Below are positions 1 to 13,000 of a stretch of 64,000 nucleotides of DNA, one piece after another. How positions within the stretch are numbered: the first letter of the stretch is position 1; every line of letters starts with the position of its first letter. This DNA comes from Stratiolaelaps scimitus (lineage: Eukaryota > Arthropoda > Arachnida > Mesostigmata > Laelapidae). Both the position numbers and the translations under genes were made by a program. Location: the NCBI GenBank assembly GCA_019614645.1, contig JABWDB010000004.1:1488001-1552000 (forward strand), written 5' to 3'. The notes under the pieces were generated by a model. The model ran no database searches, was not told the DNA's origin, and saw only the letters and a program-made list of their open reading frames with translations.

Positions 1-1439
1 GAGGCCAACGCACAAGACAACGGAAACATCTCAACTCGACTATTGCGAAGGCGAGAGAATTCACCCAAGCAACAGCAGATACCACAACCGAGCTATCCGA
101 GCTGTTGTCGAGCATCCAGCGATCATCAGAGAATATCCGGGAGGCCGATCATCTCATCGTACACCATCCCGATTTCAACGATGACAACCTGGATGCAGAG
201 TTGGATGAAGCCGAGGAATACCGAGTAGCAGCCGCCGATTGTTGCATATTTGTGGAACACTTGCTTGCTGATGTTCAAGCCCGCCTTCCAACCGTGACTG
301 GCGTGACGTCCGCATCAACCAGCAGCAGCGCAGCCTTTAGTTGGCCACCCAACGCCGGCTCTTCCACCCAGTCACATAAGGGACCTAGTATTACGTGCCT
401 ACCGCCGCCTGCAACACTTAATATGTCACCCGACGTTTTCTCTGGTGACCGAACAATGTTCCGCCAGTACACCGACCTCAAAAAGCAGGCTGAACATTTG
501 TACCAGCTCAAACGTCCAAGTCGCCAAGACCCGCCGCCGCCTCCAGCATCGTCTACACGCAGCGACCATTGGCAACGTTATCGCCCACCCGGTCAGCAAC
601 AGCAGCCGCAGCATCGACGCGAAGATCGACCTACCCACAACCCGCCGCGGCAGCCCCCGCACCTTGCCGCAACGACCACGGTTGCAGCCCCCGCTGTCCA
701 GTCTCGTAAGAAGCCATGCTTCTTCTGCAAGGATAGATCGCACAACCCGTCGCGTTGTTCAAGCAACGTTAGTCATCAGGAGCGCCGCCGAATTCTGGAC
801 CAGCTCAACCGTTGCCATACATGCTTCCGACCTCGTCATGGCGAGGACGAACGCTGCCCCGGTGTGATGAAAGGGTGCCTGGTGTGCCAGAGTGATCGCC
901 ATTACACTTCCATGCATCAGCGAGATGGGCTCGCGGAGGCCACCACTTCTGGCGTTACCGTTACATCAGCACCATCGGTGCTGTCATCCTCGATACTAAT
1001 GACCGCGGCAGCTCACGTCGCGCATGGTGGTAAGCGTCTGCCGGTCAAGATCTTCTTGGACCCGGGCGGCAATCTCAGTTTTGCACATCCGTCTCTAATT
1101 CAGAAGCTGCCTGGAACACGCCCTCTCAGCAAGGTGGACCCAAGAGTTCAGGGCTTCGCGGACGCCCGGACCATCACCGCCCAGCGATATCGCATCCGCC
1201 TGGCCAGCTACCATAACGACAAGGTCATTGGTGCGGTGAAGCGTGCCTTGTTCAAGACACTTGGTCGTAGTCTCGATAGTTTTGAGGGACTGCGAACGAC
1301 TGTCTGCGACCTCGCAGGCCTCGTAGTAGACGTACCACTGACCGACGTAGAGAGTGGCCTCGAAGTTCCGCCTCCTGGAGGCAATAGGAACGTATTCAGT
1401 GAATTTTTCCGATGGGTATATATCCCAGCAGGCACCTGA
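1..1439 (+). mobile_element. BEL/Pao-like retrotransposon remnant
   Basis: The Gag and protease-like domains mark this as part of an LTR retroelement. The pol domains (reverse transcriptase, RNase H, integrase) that should follow are absent in the next 4 kb. I could not delimit LTRs: the left end is outside the window and no repeat of it can be checked. It lies in the same orientation as the FERM gene, inside an upstream intron. Confidence 0.6.
3..1439 (+). CDS. Partial Gag/protease-like frame of a BEL/Pao-type LTR retroelement
   Basis: The frame is open from the window edge to a TGA at 1437-1439, so its start lies upstream; the first ATG inside is at 105. The N-terminal part is a charged helical stretch typical of BEL/Pao Gag proteins. 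Next comes a short DUF1759-like piece around 423-500 (FSGDRTMFRQYTDL), then a Pro/Gln/Arg-rich linker. A CCHC zinc knuckle (C-x2-C-x4-H-x4-C) lies at 717-758, with a second Cys/His cluster at about 810-910. A DUF1758-like aspartic-protease segment follows at about 1000-1200. The protease signature reads D-P-G at 1059-1067, where D-S-G or D-T-G is usual. The DUF1759 region is much shorter than in the family, and no reverse transcriptase or integrase follows. I read it as a decayed element fragment; a domesticated Gag gene is the alternative. Confidence 0.7.
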   Translation, partial: GQRTRQRKHLNSTIAKAREFTQATADTTTELSELLSSIQRSSENIREADHLIVHHPDFNDDNLDAELDEAEEYRVAAADCCIFVEHLLADVQARLPTVTGVTSASTSSSAAFSWPPNAGSSTQSHKGPSITCLPPPATLNMSPDVFSGDRTMFRQYTDLKKQAEHLYQLKRPSRQDPPPPPASSTRSDHWQRYRPPGQQQQPQHRREDRPTHNPPRQPPHLAATTTVAAPAVQSRKKPCFFCKDRSHNPSRCSSNVSHQERRRILDQLNRCHTCFRPRHGEDERCPGVMKGCLVCQSDRHYTSMHQRDGLAEATTSGVTVTSAPSVLSSSILMTAAAHVAHGGKRLPVKIFLDPGGNLSFAHPSLIQKLPGTRPLSKVDPRVQGFADARTITAQRYRIRLASYHNDKVIGAVKRALFKTLGRSLDSFEGLRTTVCDLAGLVVDVPLTDVESGLEVPPPGGNRNVFSEFFRWVYIPAGT

Positions 1440-3134
1440 GCTGCCTTAGTAATGCAAGTAGTGTAGCCGATGCAAATTGCACCGGGAGTTCAATTGTAAT
1501 TATATTATAATATCAAATTACTGTAACAATGTTTTATTGTGTAACTTGGACTAAGTACCGTCCAATTTACAGGTGGACTGTTAATAATTGTGATAATATT
1601 TATAAACGGTTTTATTCGTGCTGGCTGATTCCGGCAAATACGATCCCTCGTCCCATTGTGGGGGAGGGACGGCTTAATCTCGAACGCCATATTGTTCACC
1701 GAAAGCTGGTGGCGTTCAGTTGTAATTGAGGTGGCGAAGTGCCACGTCAAATTGATGAACGTGCCATGAAGTGCGTCGTCCCCGAACTTCGAAGTGCTTC
1801 GAAGCTAACATGTAGAGAGAGAAATAAATGACCACTCGATGTCGCGGAGAATGACAGTTGCCAGAGCGCACTTGTAGTGGCCGTATGACCTACTCATACA
1901 TTGTGTTTTTAATATAGACCGTAATACCACAGAAAGGCAATTGGGTGACCCGGAACGGTACCAAGGAAATTTGCTCACTAACGATCATCTAGCTCGTATC
2001 ACAAATTTCCTCACAATATATATATATATATATTTATAAATATACATGTGTGTGTGTGTTAAAGAGCCGCATTCGACTTCCTCCACTGGGGCATCGGGCA
2101 CCACCGGGCGGCTGAGAGGAAATAAAGATGTTTATGTCAACCGCCACGATTATGGCTATAACCGGTTGTGGCACAGTGAGCAATGGCCAGCACTACTCAA
2201 ACATAATGCCGTTTTATGACCGGGTGAGAGGGGGGAACTTCTCGGTGGACGACGATGCAACCTTCCATGACACACCTAACAGTTATTACAATATTAGTAG
2301 TCGATATGCAGTCATAAAGATTCATTTAGAGTCGTATCGACGTCTCCATTGTTATGACCTGCACATCCGTTTTGGTTGATGATGCCGTACCGTTTGTATT
2401 AGTGAAAAGAGTGATTCTCTCACCCTCGAAGGAAATATCATATAGCAGAGCGAAGAAAGCCATGGGCATAACAGCTGTCGAACAATCGAAGTGGATCAGT
2501 TCATCTATCGAGATCTCGGTGCTTTTGTGTGCGTAGATTTTTTTGTATTTTGGCGTTGCTACCTGCAGTTATATATATATATATATTGTGGGTACTACTT
2601 TATCAGAATCTGCCAATTATTCTCACACATTTATTAACTCACGAACTTATATATTTTGGCCCAGTTACTGTAAAGGCAAAGCTTTATTGCTTTATTAAAA
2701 TAATTAATAACTGTTAATTAATAAATATTGATTGTCGGTCATTTTACAGTTGCAAATCTTATTCAAGTCATTTTCTGCTCCTCCTATACAGCAGCAGCAC
2801 CAACTGCTCTACTCTGAAGCTTGATGAGATCTGATACCAACTATCATGAGAATGTGAAAACTGAGCAGGTGGTTTCTATTCTCCAATCTTACTAATTTGA
2901 CATCCCAGAAATGTTTGCTATCGAATTACCCCATTTATGCACAATATCAGTATCTTCTTTGGGCGATACATTTACATACATTTTATACGGCACATTGTAA
3001 GCAGTTCTGTGTCCATAGCTTGAGTGCAGTTCGCCAGAACGGCGGTTCTCACCATATTCATTGAAACGTTTCGTATCACACCAGCTATTAGGGAAAGATG
3101 GAACGCGGCATACACACTGCGGATGGGTATGGTA

Positions 3135-3137
<3 letters not shown>

Positions 3138-3171
<34 letters not shown>
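3138..3171. repeat. (AT)n microsatellite
   Basis: About 17 dinucleotide units in the intron upstream of exon 1. Confidence 0.95.
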
Positions 3172-3174
<3 letters not shown>

Positions 3175-4408
3175 GACCTTGGGAGTATGTGTGGCGTGTA
3201 GGGAAAATATCATGGAGGAAATCTCCTGTAGCATCGTCTATTGCAAGAGCTTATTACAGCTTGAGGAATACTATAGTTTCATTTTAATTTATGTCATGTA
3301 GTCGAATGTTGCCAGACCAGTACATCATTATTCTATCACTGCCAAGTTTATGAGGTTTTACGGTAACATTTTACCAACCCGCCGTATGAGGCCGCTGGGA
3401 ATCGTAATATCGGGCAATTGAAAAAATAGTCCACTTATAGATTTACGATTGGAAGTAATTCGAGGAGATTTGATACGATAAGCGTAATAATATACGGCTA
3501 CAATGGGGCTACTGCAGTGGCCCTGTTACAGCGCTATGAACCCGGTCGAAACAAACTCACGAGTCAGGACCTAGCTGATGCCTGAGAATTTTTACACGAG
3601 GATTTCAGTGGATGAGTGTGACTAAAACGCGTACACGTTTATTTAGTGAATCAAACGAGACACTATTTGTCTAGCCTTCATGACCAACACTAGCGGACAC
3701 ACATCATGCGCACGCAAATAATCGTTTTGTTGATGGGACATCCTTCAACACCCGACTTCGGTTCATATTTAGACGCTGTGTCCAACCGTATTACAAACAT
3801 GCTGAATTTTTTATGCGAAAGTGCTATTTAAATCTGTGCACATTCTTCGTCCCGGAACGAACTCACAGCAGTATATCACCGTACACACAATTCTACGTGC
3901 CAAACTTTAGGGTGCACGGGCGATCCAGTGCGTTCCGCATAAACGGACACAAATACTTGTTGCTATATACAGATGTGTATTTACAACAAAGTTGTTGTTG
4001 TTGCTGTTACTGCTGCTGCTGCTGTTTCTATTATACTAGCAATATCAGTATTATTATTATTATTATTGTCATCATTATTGGGTCTCAGTTATATTACTTT
4101 AATGTAACGTCTGCTTCATATTCTCGACGATAGCGACAAGCGAGCGAGTTGATTCGGGGTTGCTGTGCTGGAGGAGTTTGTGGGCTGTAGAACATTATAC
4201 TTTCCCACCTCACTCGTATCGGATGATTGACATTGTTCAGTTGATAGGTTACTATTCCCGTTTTTGTTGATGTTGTTGTCTGCACCGGCATCCGGCTACG
4301 CGAGACAGCCATCGTCAGATCTGGCAGACCTGTATTTTGCGGTATGAAACGTACGAACGAGGCGGAAGCATGCTAAATGAATGATGACTGAAAAACGTGA
4401 AAAAAAAC

Positions 4409-4441
<33 letters not shown>
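4409..4441. repeat. (AT)n microsatellite, interrupted
   Basis: Two TA runs separated by one C. Confidence 0.9.
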
Positions 4442-5085
4442 TAAGAGCCCTGGACACAGACAGAGACAGAGTCCACTGCAGGGGCCGTTGAATAGACTGC
4501 GGTTCGATAACGATAAACGTAATAACAATGATGAAAGATGGTGTCAATGATGAGGCTGACGCTGCTGTTGCTGATGGCGTCGAAGAAAAAAGATAGGTGT
4601 GGTCACTGGTTTCTTCATCATACTTCGGTTCATCAGACATGGGGAGGTGTTGGCGGGGGTGTGGGGGGTGTGGGGCGGGGGTTCGGTCCATTCGATGAGT
4701 TGCAGCGACGCCGATACCCGAAGAACCGCTAGAGCGGCAGGCAAAGGCGGGAAGAGGACTCGGCGCTGGGGGGCACAGATGTGGACATCTGCAGCAGCAG
4801 TTATATCTGACGACGGCTGTTAAATAGTGGTTGTGGCTGGTCGCGGAGGAGAATGAATGTGACAGAGCGAATAATGGCGCAGTAGCAAAAATGAAACGCC
4901 GAACTAACAAAGCACTGGATGCGCAGACAAAGAGCACACAACCCCCGAAGTCAGTTGGTCTGCTGATCAGGCAAAGCCGAGGTGACTTCTGTTGTTGAGA
5001 CGGCAGCGGCGGCGGCGGCGGCAACCACAGTTGTATTGGTCGACTGCTATCCAGGCAGAACTAGCATCTGCTTCAGTTTTATTAG

Positions 5086-5121
5086 TGGTGGTGGCGGCGG
5101 CGGCGGCGGCGGCAGCAGCAG
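5086..5121. repeat. (GGC)n/(AGC)n trinucleotide run
   Basis: GGT, GGC and AGC triplets in tandem. It would encode poly-Gly/Ser in a chance frame. Confidence 0.9.
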
Positions 5122-5810
5122 CGAGCATAGCTGCATCAGTATGACAGACTATGTCCTTTCGAACGGGACAGTTAGCGCCGTAGTGGCGTCTATTGTCGAT
5201 GTCGATATGGAACTGGAGAATGCTATCTGAATAGGCAGTATGCCTCCGATGTCTAATCAGGAAGTACCCAGAGGAGCTTCATCAACAACAGTAACAGTCT
5301 CAACAACAACAGCAACAACAAGAACGCGATAGTGATGCTTTTAGTACTGCTGCTGCTGCTGCTGCAGCAGCTGTTGCTGTCAAAGACCACGAGACCACGA
5401 GTGACCCGTTACGCCGCGGTAAACGCCCGGAGACCCGTTGTTTACCGCCGGTGACATATGGGTATCGCGCACGTGCCGCGAGTTCCGGGGCGATTCAATC
5501 CTTGATGTACTTACATATGTACGCTGCTGTGCTATCGTACACAGTGCGGCCCCTTCGGCAGGCTGAGAAGTGATTTCAAAAGTATGGGAGAGAATGGGAC
5601 CAAGAGCGAGAGAGAGAGAGAGAAAATCCTTTAATACCGACAATATGAAGAATGCTATGCTTCGCAATGTTTTATAGAAGGCGGGGTCACAGCCCCCCAC
5701 AGTGTTGGCCAGCAACATACCTATGTGGCCGAGCATGTGAAAAGAGGAGAAAATCTATGAAATTGATTACGTAACATTAACGTTCGCCATTGTTGCTCTT
5801 TCGTTTCCAG

Positions 5811-5853
5811 CACTGGATGGACGCCACGAAAAAGATCTACAAACAGATCAAAG
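5811..5853 (+). CDS. EPB41L4A: Exon 1 in window: end of FERM lobe F1
   Basis: The exon is 43 nt and enters in phase 0 after tcgtttccag. It leaves after one base, before gtaggt. It encodes [14 protein letters not shown], which aligns with the TYWLDPAKTLAEHKELI region at the end of the ubiquitin-like F1 lobe of EPB41L4A. The join to exon 2 creates the Gly codon of [12 protein letters not shown]. It is short, so it rests on splice sites, phase and this alignment. Confidence 0.8.
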
Positions 5854-8800
5854 GTAGGTTGTCGATTCAGCGATTTCATGTTCAATCAATCAATTCGCGC
5901 AGGTCCGCTTCATCATAATGTCATTCGTACCCCATGGGATAAATCCATCTCGGGAAACCTGTCAAGTCGAAATTCGATGATGGCATTTTGCCTCCTGCGA
6001 ATCGCCTCGGGGGTGCAATGAATTTTACGTTGAAGCAAGCCAACGCGAGCGGATAACTGTCATCATTTAACAATGACAATTTCACTGTGGATTTCTGCTC
6101 GCCGACATTGCCCTTGTGTTAAAAAAATAAAAGTGACTTGCTTAATATCGCTGGTTATTGTGCTAGTAGTTGGCCATTGGAACCGGCCACCGGATTTTTA
6201 TCGAATCTGTATATTTCATCAAGTCGTCGCAGGGCATATGCTAGCGCATGAAAAACGCGTTCGCATCCATTATCGAAGTAGAGTATCGACAGAGTGAGCC
6301 GAAATTTGGCGATGCAAAACGCTTGCGGCCTACCGAGAATAATCAACTCACAGTTACGATTTGAGAAGAGTTAACAGATACTTAACCCGCAACCTAATTC
6401 GTCTGTTCCTAACGGAATGGAATGACAACCTTTGATTTGCGCTTTGCCACACCACAATGCCCTGAATGTGAGGGCTATCGTGAACACCCAACGAAAAAAC
6501 GTCCGAAGTTGTTGGTAATTAGTCATCTAGAACCGGTAACTCACCGACGTTTGGGTCTGCGGCATCCCCAACGTAAAATCTGAAACCGTACGGTCTCCGG
6601 CTCGAGTCTCGCAGCGCACGTACGCATCGATCCGGTATCTACTTGCAGCTTTGTAAATGACATTGTCTAAACAACGGAAGGACGTTGCACAGCCGCTCGA
6701 TGCCTGCGAGGGCTCGGAATATGACGATCCGATTGGATTCATTTCTGTGTAAACTGCCGATATCTGTGTGAATCTGTCACCGGGTGCGTTGTTTCAAGTC
6801 TTGTCGAACGGACACAATACATCTATTGTGAGATCTCAGATGAGAACGATTTCTACTGTACTAGGCAGTTGCAGTAACGTTTATTATCTTCATGCAGGCA
6901 TTCTCGATAAATAATAGCCAACAACACGTATTCCCATGCCATTGCGGAAGTATTTGCCTAAACCCCTTCAAAGGGACAATTTCGTGGCCTAACCACTTTT
7001 CTTATGCATCGCAGTTCTACATTTGATGGCAAATAGCAAATAGAGCAGAGTGACACCCGAACTTCTACGCAGTACCCGATATATTCCAAATCCCACAATT
7101 CCAGGCACGGCTGAGGGTCAACTCAAAGAACAGAGGGAAATAGACACCGTACAAACAGGATTGGATACGTAGCGACATTACAGACATAGTGCTGGGAACC
7201 AACATCCATTTCAGTGTTTGACTGCGAGAGCTTATCGACCCTCTGCAGCTCGGCCAAACGGGGAGGATCCTGCTGTAAAGAGCCAGACTTCACGCCAAGG
7301 CTGCGCCGGGCGAGGTAGGGCTATAGCGCCAACATAAACTTTACGAGGGATTCCCACCCACACCGTTTGCGAGAGCGATAACATCGCTGAGTGATAGACT
7401 TTGAGGCAACCCCCTCCCCGCGAGATTACATTGTAATCCTTTAAATCAACGAAGAGGTGTTAATCTTAATATGGAGCTAATCTTCTCCGATAGAGGAAAT
7501 AGGAGGACGCTGGGGCGGCCGAGGGGTATGGTCTGGAGCTGCTTCCGCCGCCGTTAATCAGCTTTCCTCTATGTACGGCATCGTCGGCCGGGTGAAGTTC
7601 AGCAGAAGCGATCATTTCTCGTTGCTATTTATGTAGAAAATCCCTCTTCCCACACATTTATAGCCACTCCACCTTACTCCTGCGATCGTTCGAGGACGAT
7701 TGTGTGATCGTTACAAAGAAAAAAAAACTCGACAAATCGATGTCATCACATCACCGTGTTCGCCCTAGTCGCTCGCGACGTTCGGAATATTGAAGTCACT
7801 GGGAGGGAACGGTGGGGATCAATAGCGGACTTCTGATCAGAACCGATTTTCGATCGCTGGCGATGAGAATATGGGAGAAACGCCACCGATTTCGATCTAT
7901 GCAAGTGTGTTTAGCATTGACGCGAAAATCGAAACGGGAGGAGCGAGCAGAAGCACATTTTCAAGGACGTAGCTTCGTATCGACTACGGCCAATACTCGG
8001 GATCGCTCTTTGCAAATGAAGGCCGTCCACAATTTGTCGCAATTCTCTGAGATATTCTACTGTGATCCTCTACTTTTTTTTTTTTTTTAGAGAAGGAAAT
8101 TTTCCTTAAACGCACGGTCACCACCAGAGATAGTCCAATCTCCATGAAAGTGGGCCGATCCAGTGCAGGGTTGACGTGGATGACAAAACGCCTCTGCCTG
8201 CTAAAACCATCCTCTGCTGAGAGTGTATCTCTTCCCAAGTGATTCTCCGCTTAGCTGGATTTACATGTACATACATTGAAGGTAGGCGTAACTAATAGTA
8301 TCGGTGTGATCTGGACGTGAGGCGTAGGCATTTTGAACAGGAAAGGAAGCTCCAGTTCAAATCCGCAAGGACTTTTATGAACCGATGCAGTCTTTGCACT
8401 GGCGAGTTTATTAGGAAAGTTATCTGGTTAGCTATACCAATATACGAGTGTTGAATGGATTTGTGCAAATCAACACTGGCAGTACCAAGTGACACGATAC
8501 TTTGATCTTAGCCAAAAGGCTAACCACTCCATAGCGGCCTTGGCGTAGCGCTTGGAGAAGACCGTAGGCGGAAATACAATGGTATTATTTATCGAAGTAG
8601 CAATCGTCTAGCGGAACTTCAGTCACCAGGACACGTAACAACGTTACATTCGATCTAACAGCGCCTCTAACTAAACACGAACCCACTTAATTGTTAGAGT
8701 CGCCGCAGCTCCCATTTCGTCTCAGTGCCTACCGTTAAGTTGCTTGTCCGTGCCCCTTGCTTGGCAACAACCCTCTCCCTCCTTGCTCTTGTTGTTGAGC

Positions 8801-9982
8801 TGCAGCTGCCACCGCCGCCGCCACCGCCGCCGCCGCCGCCAACAGCTAGCTCATTGTTTGGCCGGGTAATACATTTGGCTATCGCGGAAGATGGGCCCAT
8901 TGTGTTACGGGTCTCGAATATCGACAGCTATAAAAACTGTGTATAATAGCAGCAATTATCAAAAGTCCACTTCGGCGATGCGTCTCATCATATCGTGCTA
9001 ATGTGACAAGAAGCAGCTAATGTATTTAGCATAGTTATCGCCGCCGCTGCTGCCCCTGCCGCTAGATGATGTCGGATGAGACAACGAGAGGTGTCTACCA
9101 GCACAAATTTCACGTGTCGTGAACTGCGAAGAAACACACAAATGAAGACGCACATCGAGACAATAATATCTCGCCAAGTGGTGAACTGCTCGACGGGGCC
9201 AACCCGTGCTTCGTATTGTTCCTGCCACCTAGTAGACAAACAGCTCACGGCAAGGCAAACCTCCCAGATAGATGCAGAGAAAAGGACATCGGGAAACGAT
9301 ACCACACGCCAATGTATGCGTTCGCTTCTTGGTCGATCAATCGAGAGGGCGACAGAGCGATGGCGTCTATTCGCGCAGCGGCTAATGACGCCGATATCAG
9401 TCTCATCAGCAATGATGACAGGAGGGATGCCCGTGTTGCTCTATAGATCGATGTCGACCACTGCGTACATCACGTCGGTGACTTTAAACCCGAGCACTGT
9501 TGCGGTACGATGGGCAGACGCGGTGTGTCCGGCGCTCTTGGTTCACGAAACGCGGTCTGTGACGTGGCAGATCCGCTCCGTTGGTCGCCGGTGCGAGCTC
9601 CATAAATGGCTTGCGGTTTGGAAGTCAATGTGAGAAAAGAGTTTGGGGCTTGGTGCCACGACCGTTCGATGGAGTTTTTTTTTCCTATTTACAGCTGTCG
9701 CGCTGACTGACTGCTTCAGTGACTCTCTGTTATCCCATTGAGCTTCTATTATATCGAACATACATCGCAGCTAGCCGCGTAGACGTCGCAGCGGTCGAGT
9801 ATATGTCGGAATTTATTTCTGTTACGGCGGCGACGGCGGTGGCGGCGGCCGCGGCGCTGTAGTAGGAGTGATACTTAGAATTCATCGAATATTTCTTTGA
9901 GTGGTGAGCAGCGAGTAAAATTTCACGTATCTGCCCGGCATTCAGGATTCTCTTTCGGCGAATTTCAGGACGCACACAAAAG

Positions 9983-10020
<38 letters not shown>

Positions 10021-13000
10021 AGTGCTTCGAATGCTCCGCCATGACTTCCCCAGGGCAGAGCCGGGAGATGGAACCGGCTCTGCTCTTTGCAATCTATTTT
10101 ATCGCTTTTATTTCTACTTGAGAAAAAAAAAAACGCTGCCCGCCAGGAGAAGAGACAGGCATAGCCACCCGTGTGAATTCTTCCCCTGAAAACTGAACGT
10201 TGTCTGACGCTCCTACGGTATGGTCGGAAGGTGCCTGTCGGCAGATTTACGTGGAGCGCCCGCGGATGCTATGAGTTGTGGTTTCCTTTGGAGTCGCTGC
10301 ACCCGCCTGCACCTCCCTTTATCTGCTGTAGGGTAGCCGTGCACCGATCAGGGTTCCGGCAACGATGAAGGTTTCGGCCACCCGACAGGCACGACAACCA
10401 ACCCGACAGGCCCCGTTGGTCCTGATGTGTGGTCCGTTTACTCCCGCGCTGTTTGCTTCTAGCCAGCTCCGAGCTGAAGGGCGCGCACACTCGACGTGAC
10501 AATTTTCCGAATGCTCTCTCCCTTGTCCACCTTCCTTATCCCGAGTTTTTTTTTCCAATTCCCTCATTCCGCTTCCCCTGGCTCCCTTTAGCCCTAGGCG
10601 TTTGTGTTGCCCAAGACGACATCACATCTCAACGGCAGTGGTGTTTGCAGTCGGTGGTGCTCGCAAGGGGCGATGGCATCGGTGGCGCTCTGCCCCTTTC
10701 TATACTGTCTCATTCCTGGTAGCACTGACACCACACAAACCACTATGCTGACCATCGGCGTAGCCGTTGGGTGGGGCGACAGCGATAGCGGCGGACCCTT
10801 GGCCGGTTCGGAACAGATAGCAGAGTTTAGCCCAGAGGAGGCACCAACCGGGCAAAGCCTGCCGGCACCGAGGAGTGCGAGGCCACTAACTGCAAACAGC
10901 AGACGGGAAGACGCGTCGACGGTTGTTTTGCCTTATGTGTGCGTGAGCCTATATACATATATATATATATATATCTGCTAAATATGAGCATTTAAGCTCA
11001 CCATCACCCGCCTGGCGTATTTTCACCTCATACTCATATTGGGCAACTGAGTGCTCGGTCGGCGGCATAGTTGCGAGGCAAAACAAGCAAGCAACGAGGC
11101 ACACTGCCTTTGGGTATGGGTCCTCTTTTCCTCGACACTATATGGTGGGATGCAAGCCAGCCAAAGAGCAGTGCTGCTGTCCTGTAAGAGCTCACAGTAC
11201 ACTAGCAGCGGCTGCTGCGATTGCAATGTAGGCAGTGGTGGCTGTGTCGGACGTCTTGACCGGCTACGACGCCTCCCGGATCCCCTCGACTCGATTGGAA
11301 GAAGTGCGAATTTCGCAGCAGTCCTTCTCTACCACCCAACACGGTCGACATTCGCCCCGTGGCTTCTACCGCCCCCCAATGAACGAGCGGACCATGCGAA
11401 GAATCCGGACGGGCAAAGGACAGCAAGTGCTCCTCCCTTATCAGCTACGTCGTGGCATGCAGACGTGACGCTTCGAAGGCCGGCAGAAGAGGTTGCTTCT
11501 GGTCGTGTGTACGAACGCCTATGGCGCAAGCTCCCGGTGGAGTGTGAGTCGGGCGGCCAAGCTTCTCCGTGGTGGCTTCTGCTGGTGCTCTGGTAGCAGC
11601 AGCAGCAGTAGCAGGACCGGGTCTGCAGGCCGACTTTAGCTTGCTGGTCCCAAGTTCGGGGTGGCAAAACCGGTGACAAAACCTTGGATATGGGCACCGG
11701 CCCACCAGGGGATGAGGCAGGCGAAGCAACGTAAGACAAGACAGGAACTGTCTGGGCGCCATTCACAGACGTCCACAGGCGGCGCACGCCGACATGAAAC
11801 GCTGTGCTGCCGCCGTTAAGTGTCAACTTAATGAGGCGTGCCGCTTAAATAAGGCAAGGGAGCGCGGCCTTTGCCATGGAGGAAGTACTAGCGGCTCGTG
11901 CGGTCGTGTGGCTACAATTACAATCTGAGAGTTACGCGAATGCAGTTGCCGCCATTGCTGCTCTTGGTGGTGGAGTTGTCAGCCGGGCTGGCTGGTTGCG
12001 TTAGTACGGCTCACTTGAATGAAATGAGTGTCTGTGACACCATAATCGCTGCACGCTGCCTTATCTATTCGTAGGGCAGCTCACTGTCCAGCGCGCCGAA
12101 GAAGAAGTGGCCCTATCCAGATAGACCAGATAGACACACGTTGTTCCATCCTGCGCGATGGTTAACCTCACACCGTGAACTAATTGTGATGTTCGCCGTC
12201 TAAATGTCTAATGTTGACTTTCTATTTCAGGAGTGGAAAACTACACGTTTTACTTCGGTGTCAAGTACTATGCGGCAGATCCCTGTAAACTTCTGGAGGA
12301 GATTACGCGGTGAGTGTAGCAGAGTAGCAGAGTACGAATGTCAATAAATATCTCAATCGATATTTTTACTTTAGCGGGCGTATTGCGCAAAATATGATGG
12401 GGTGGTAGCTAGGTATCGTTAGTGAACCTCGCCGAAAGAAACGACGACAATTGCATATTTCAAGTTACAATAAAGTCACAAGGGGACGTGATCTTGTGGC
12501 CTGATCCTCAAGTTCCCGACTCGTCCCAAACACATCATGCTTGCCAGCTATCTGACACAAATCTAGTAAACGTAATGTTCTTATATTTAGTTGGTTGATT
12601 GGGCCACATACACTCACTCGCATTAGCCGAAGACTAAGAGGGCAAGATAGCACAGCAGGCAATACATCGGCACACACAGCTGCGCATAACGAACTTAAGA
12701 TCGACAGCCCTTATCAGCCCAAGAGGCTGCCGGCAGAGCAATGTAAATCTCACCAAAATTCAACAAGCACACTGCTATACATATTAAGTTCGGCGGGCGA
12801 CTCAATTTGGCCACGTCTTCCAGCTCATATAGCTTCTCTCTCCAGTAGTGCCCACAGAGAGCAGTCGTCACAGTGGCATCTCATTCGAATCTATTAAGAC
12901 CGAGTCTCGGCTCCAATCACCCCGGCGCCCTTCCGACGTCCGAAATCGGCCCAGGTCCCCTTCGGGTGCTGGCGCCCTCATATGGATAGAAATCAGTCCC

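Larger units (their letters stand above)
1440..5810. other. Remainder of the upstream intron, no gene seen
   Basis: This stretch ends in the acceptor tcgtttccag at 5801-5810. It holds (AT)n tracts near 2016-2033, 3138-3171 and 4409-4441, CTG and ATT runs near 4000-4080, and GGC and CTG runs at 5086-5121 and 5347-5365. Part of 1440-1900 could still belong to the retroelement, but I recognise no domain. The minus-strand frame at 4296-5024 is low complexity and is not called. Confidence 0.6.
5854..12230 (+). other. Intron 1
   Basis: A 6.4-kb GT-AG intron (gtaggt ... tatttcag). It contains a U2 snRNA-like fragment on the minus strand at 8491-8530, a (CCG)n run at 8810-8840, a GGC-rich stretch near 9826-9858, and (AT)n tracts at 9985-10018 and 10950-10974. 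The part after about 10100 is GC-rich and full of overlapping chance frames on both strands. I see no supported gene. Confidence 0.75.

Noticed and set aside
4296..5024. 242-codon minus-strand open frame
   Set aside because: It is built from simple repeats (AT tract read as Tyr/Ile, CCG/CTG runs). No conserved domain.
9076..9633. 185-codon plus-strand open frame in intron 1
   Set aside because: No domain and no splice or promoter context; overlapping frames on both strands suggest a chance frame.
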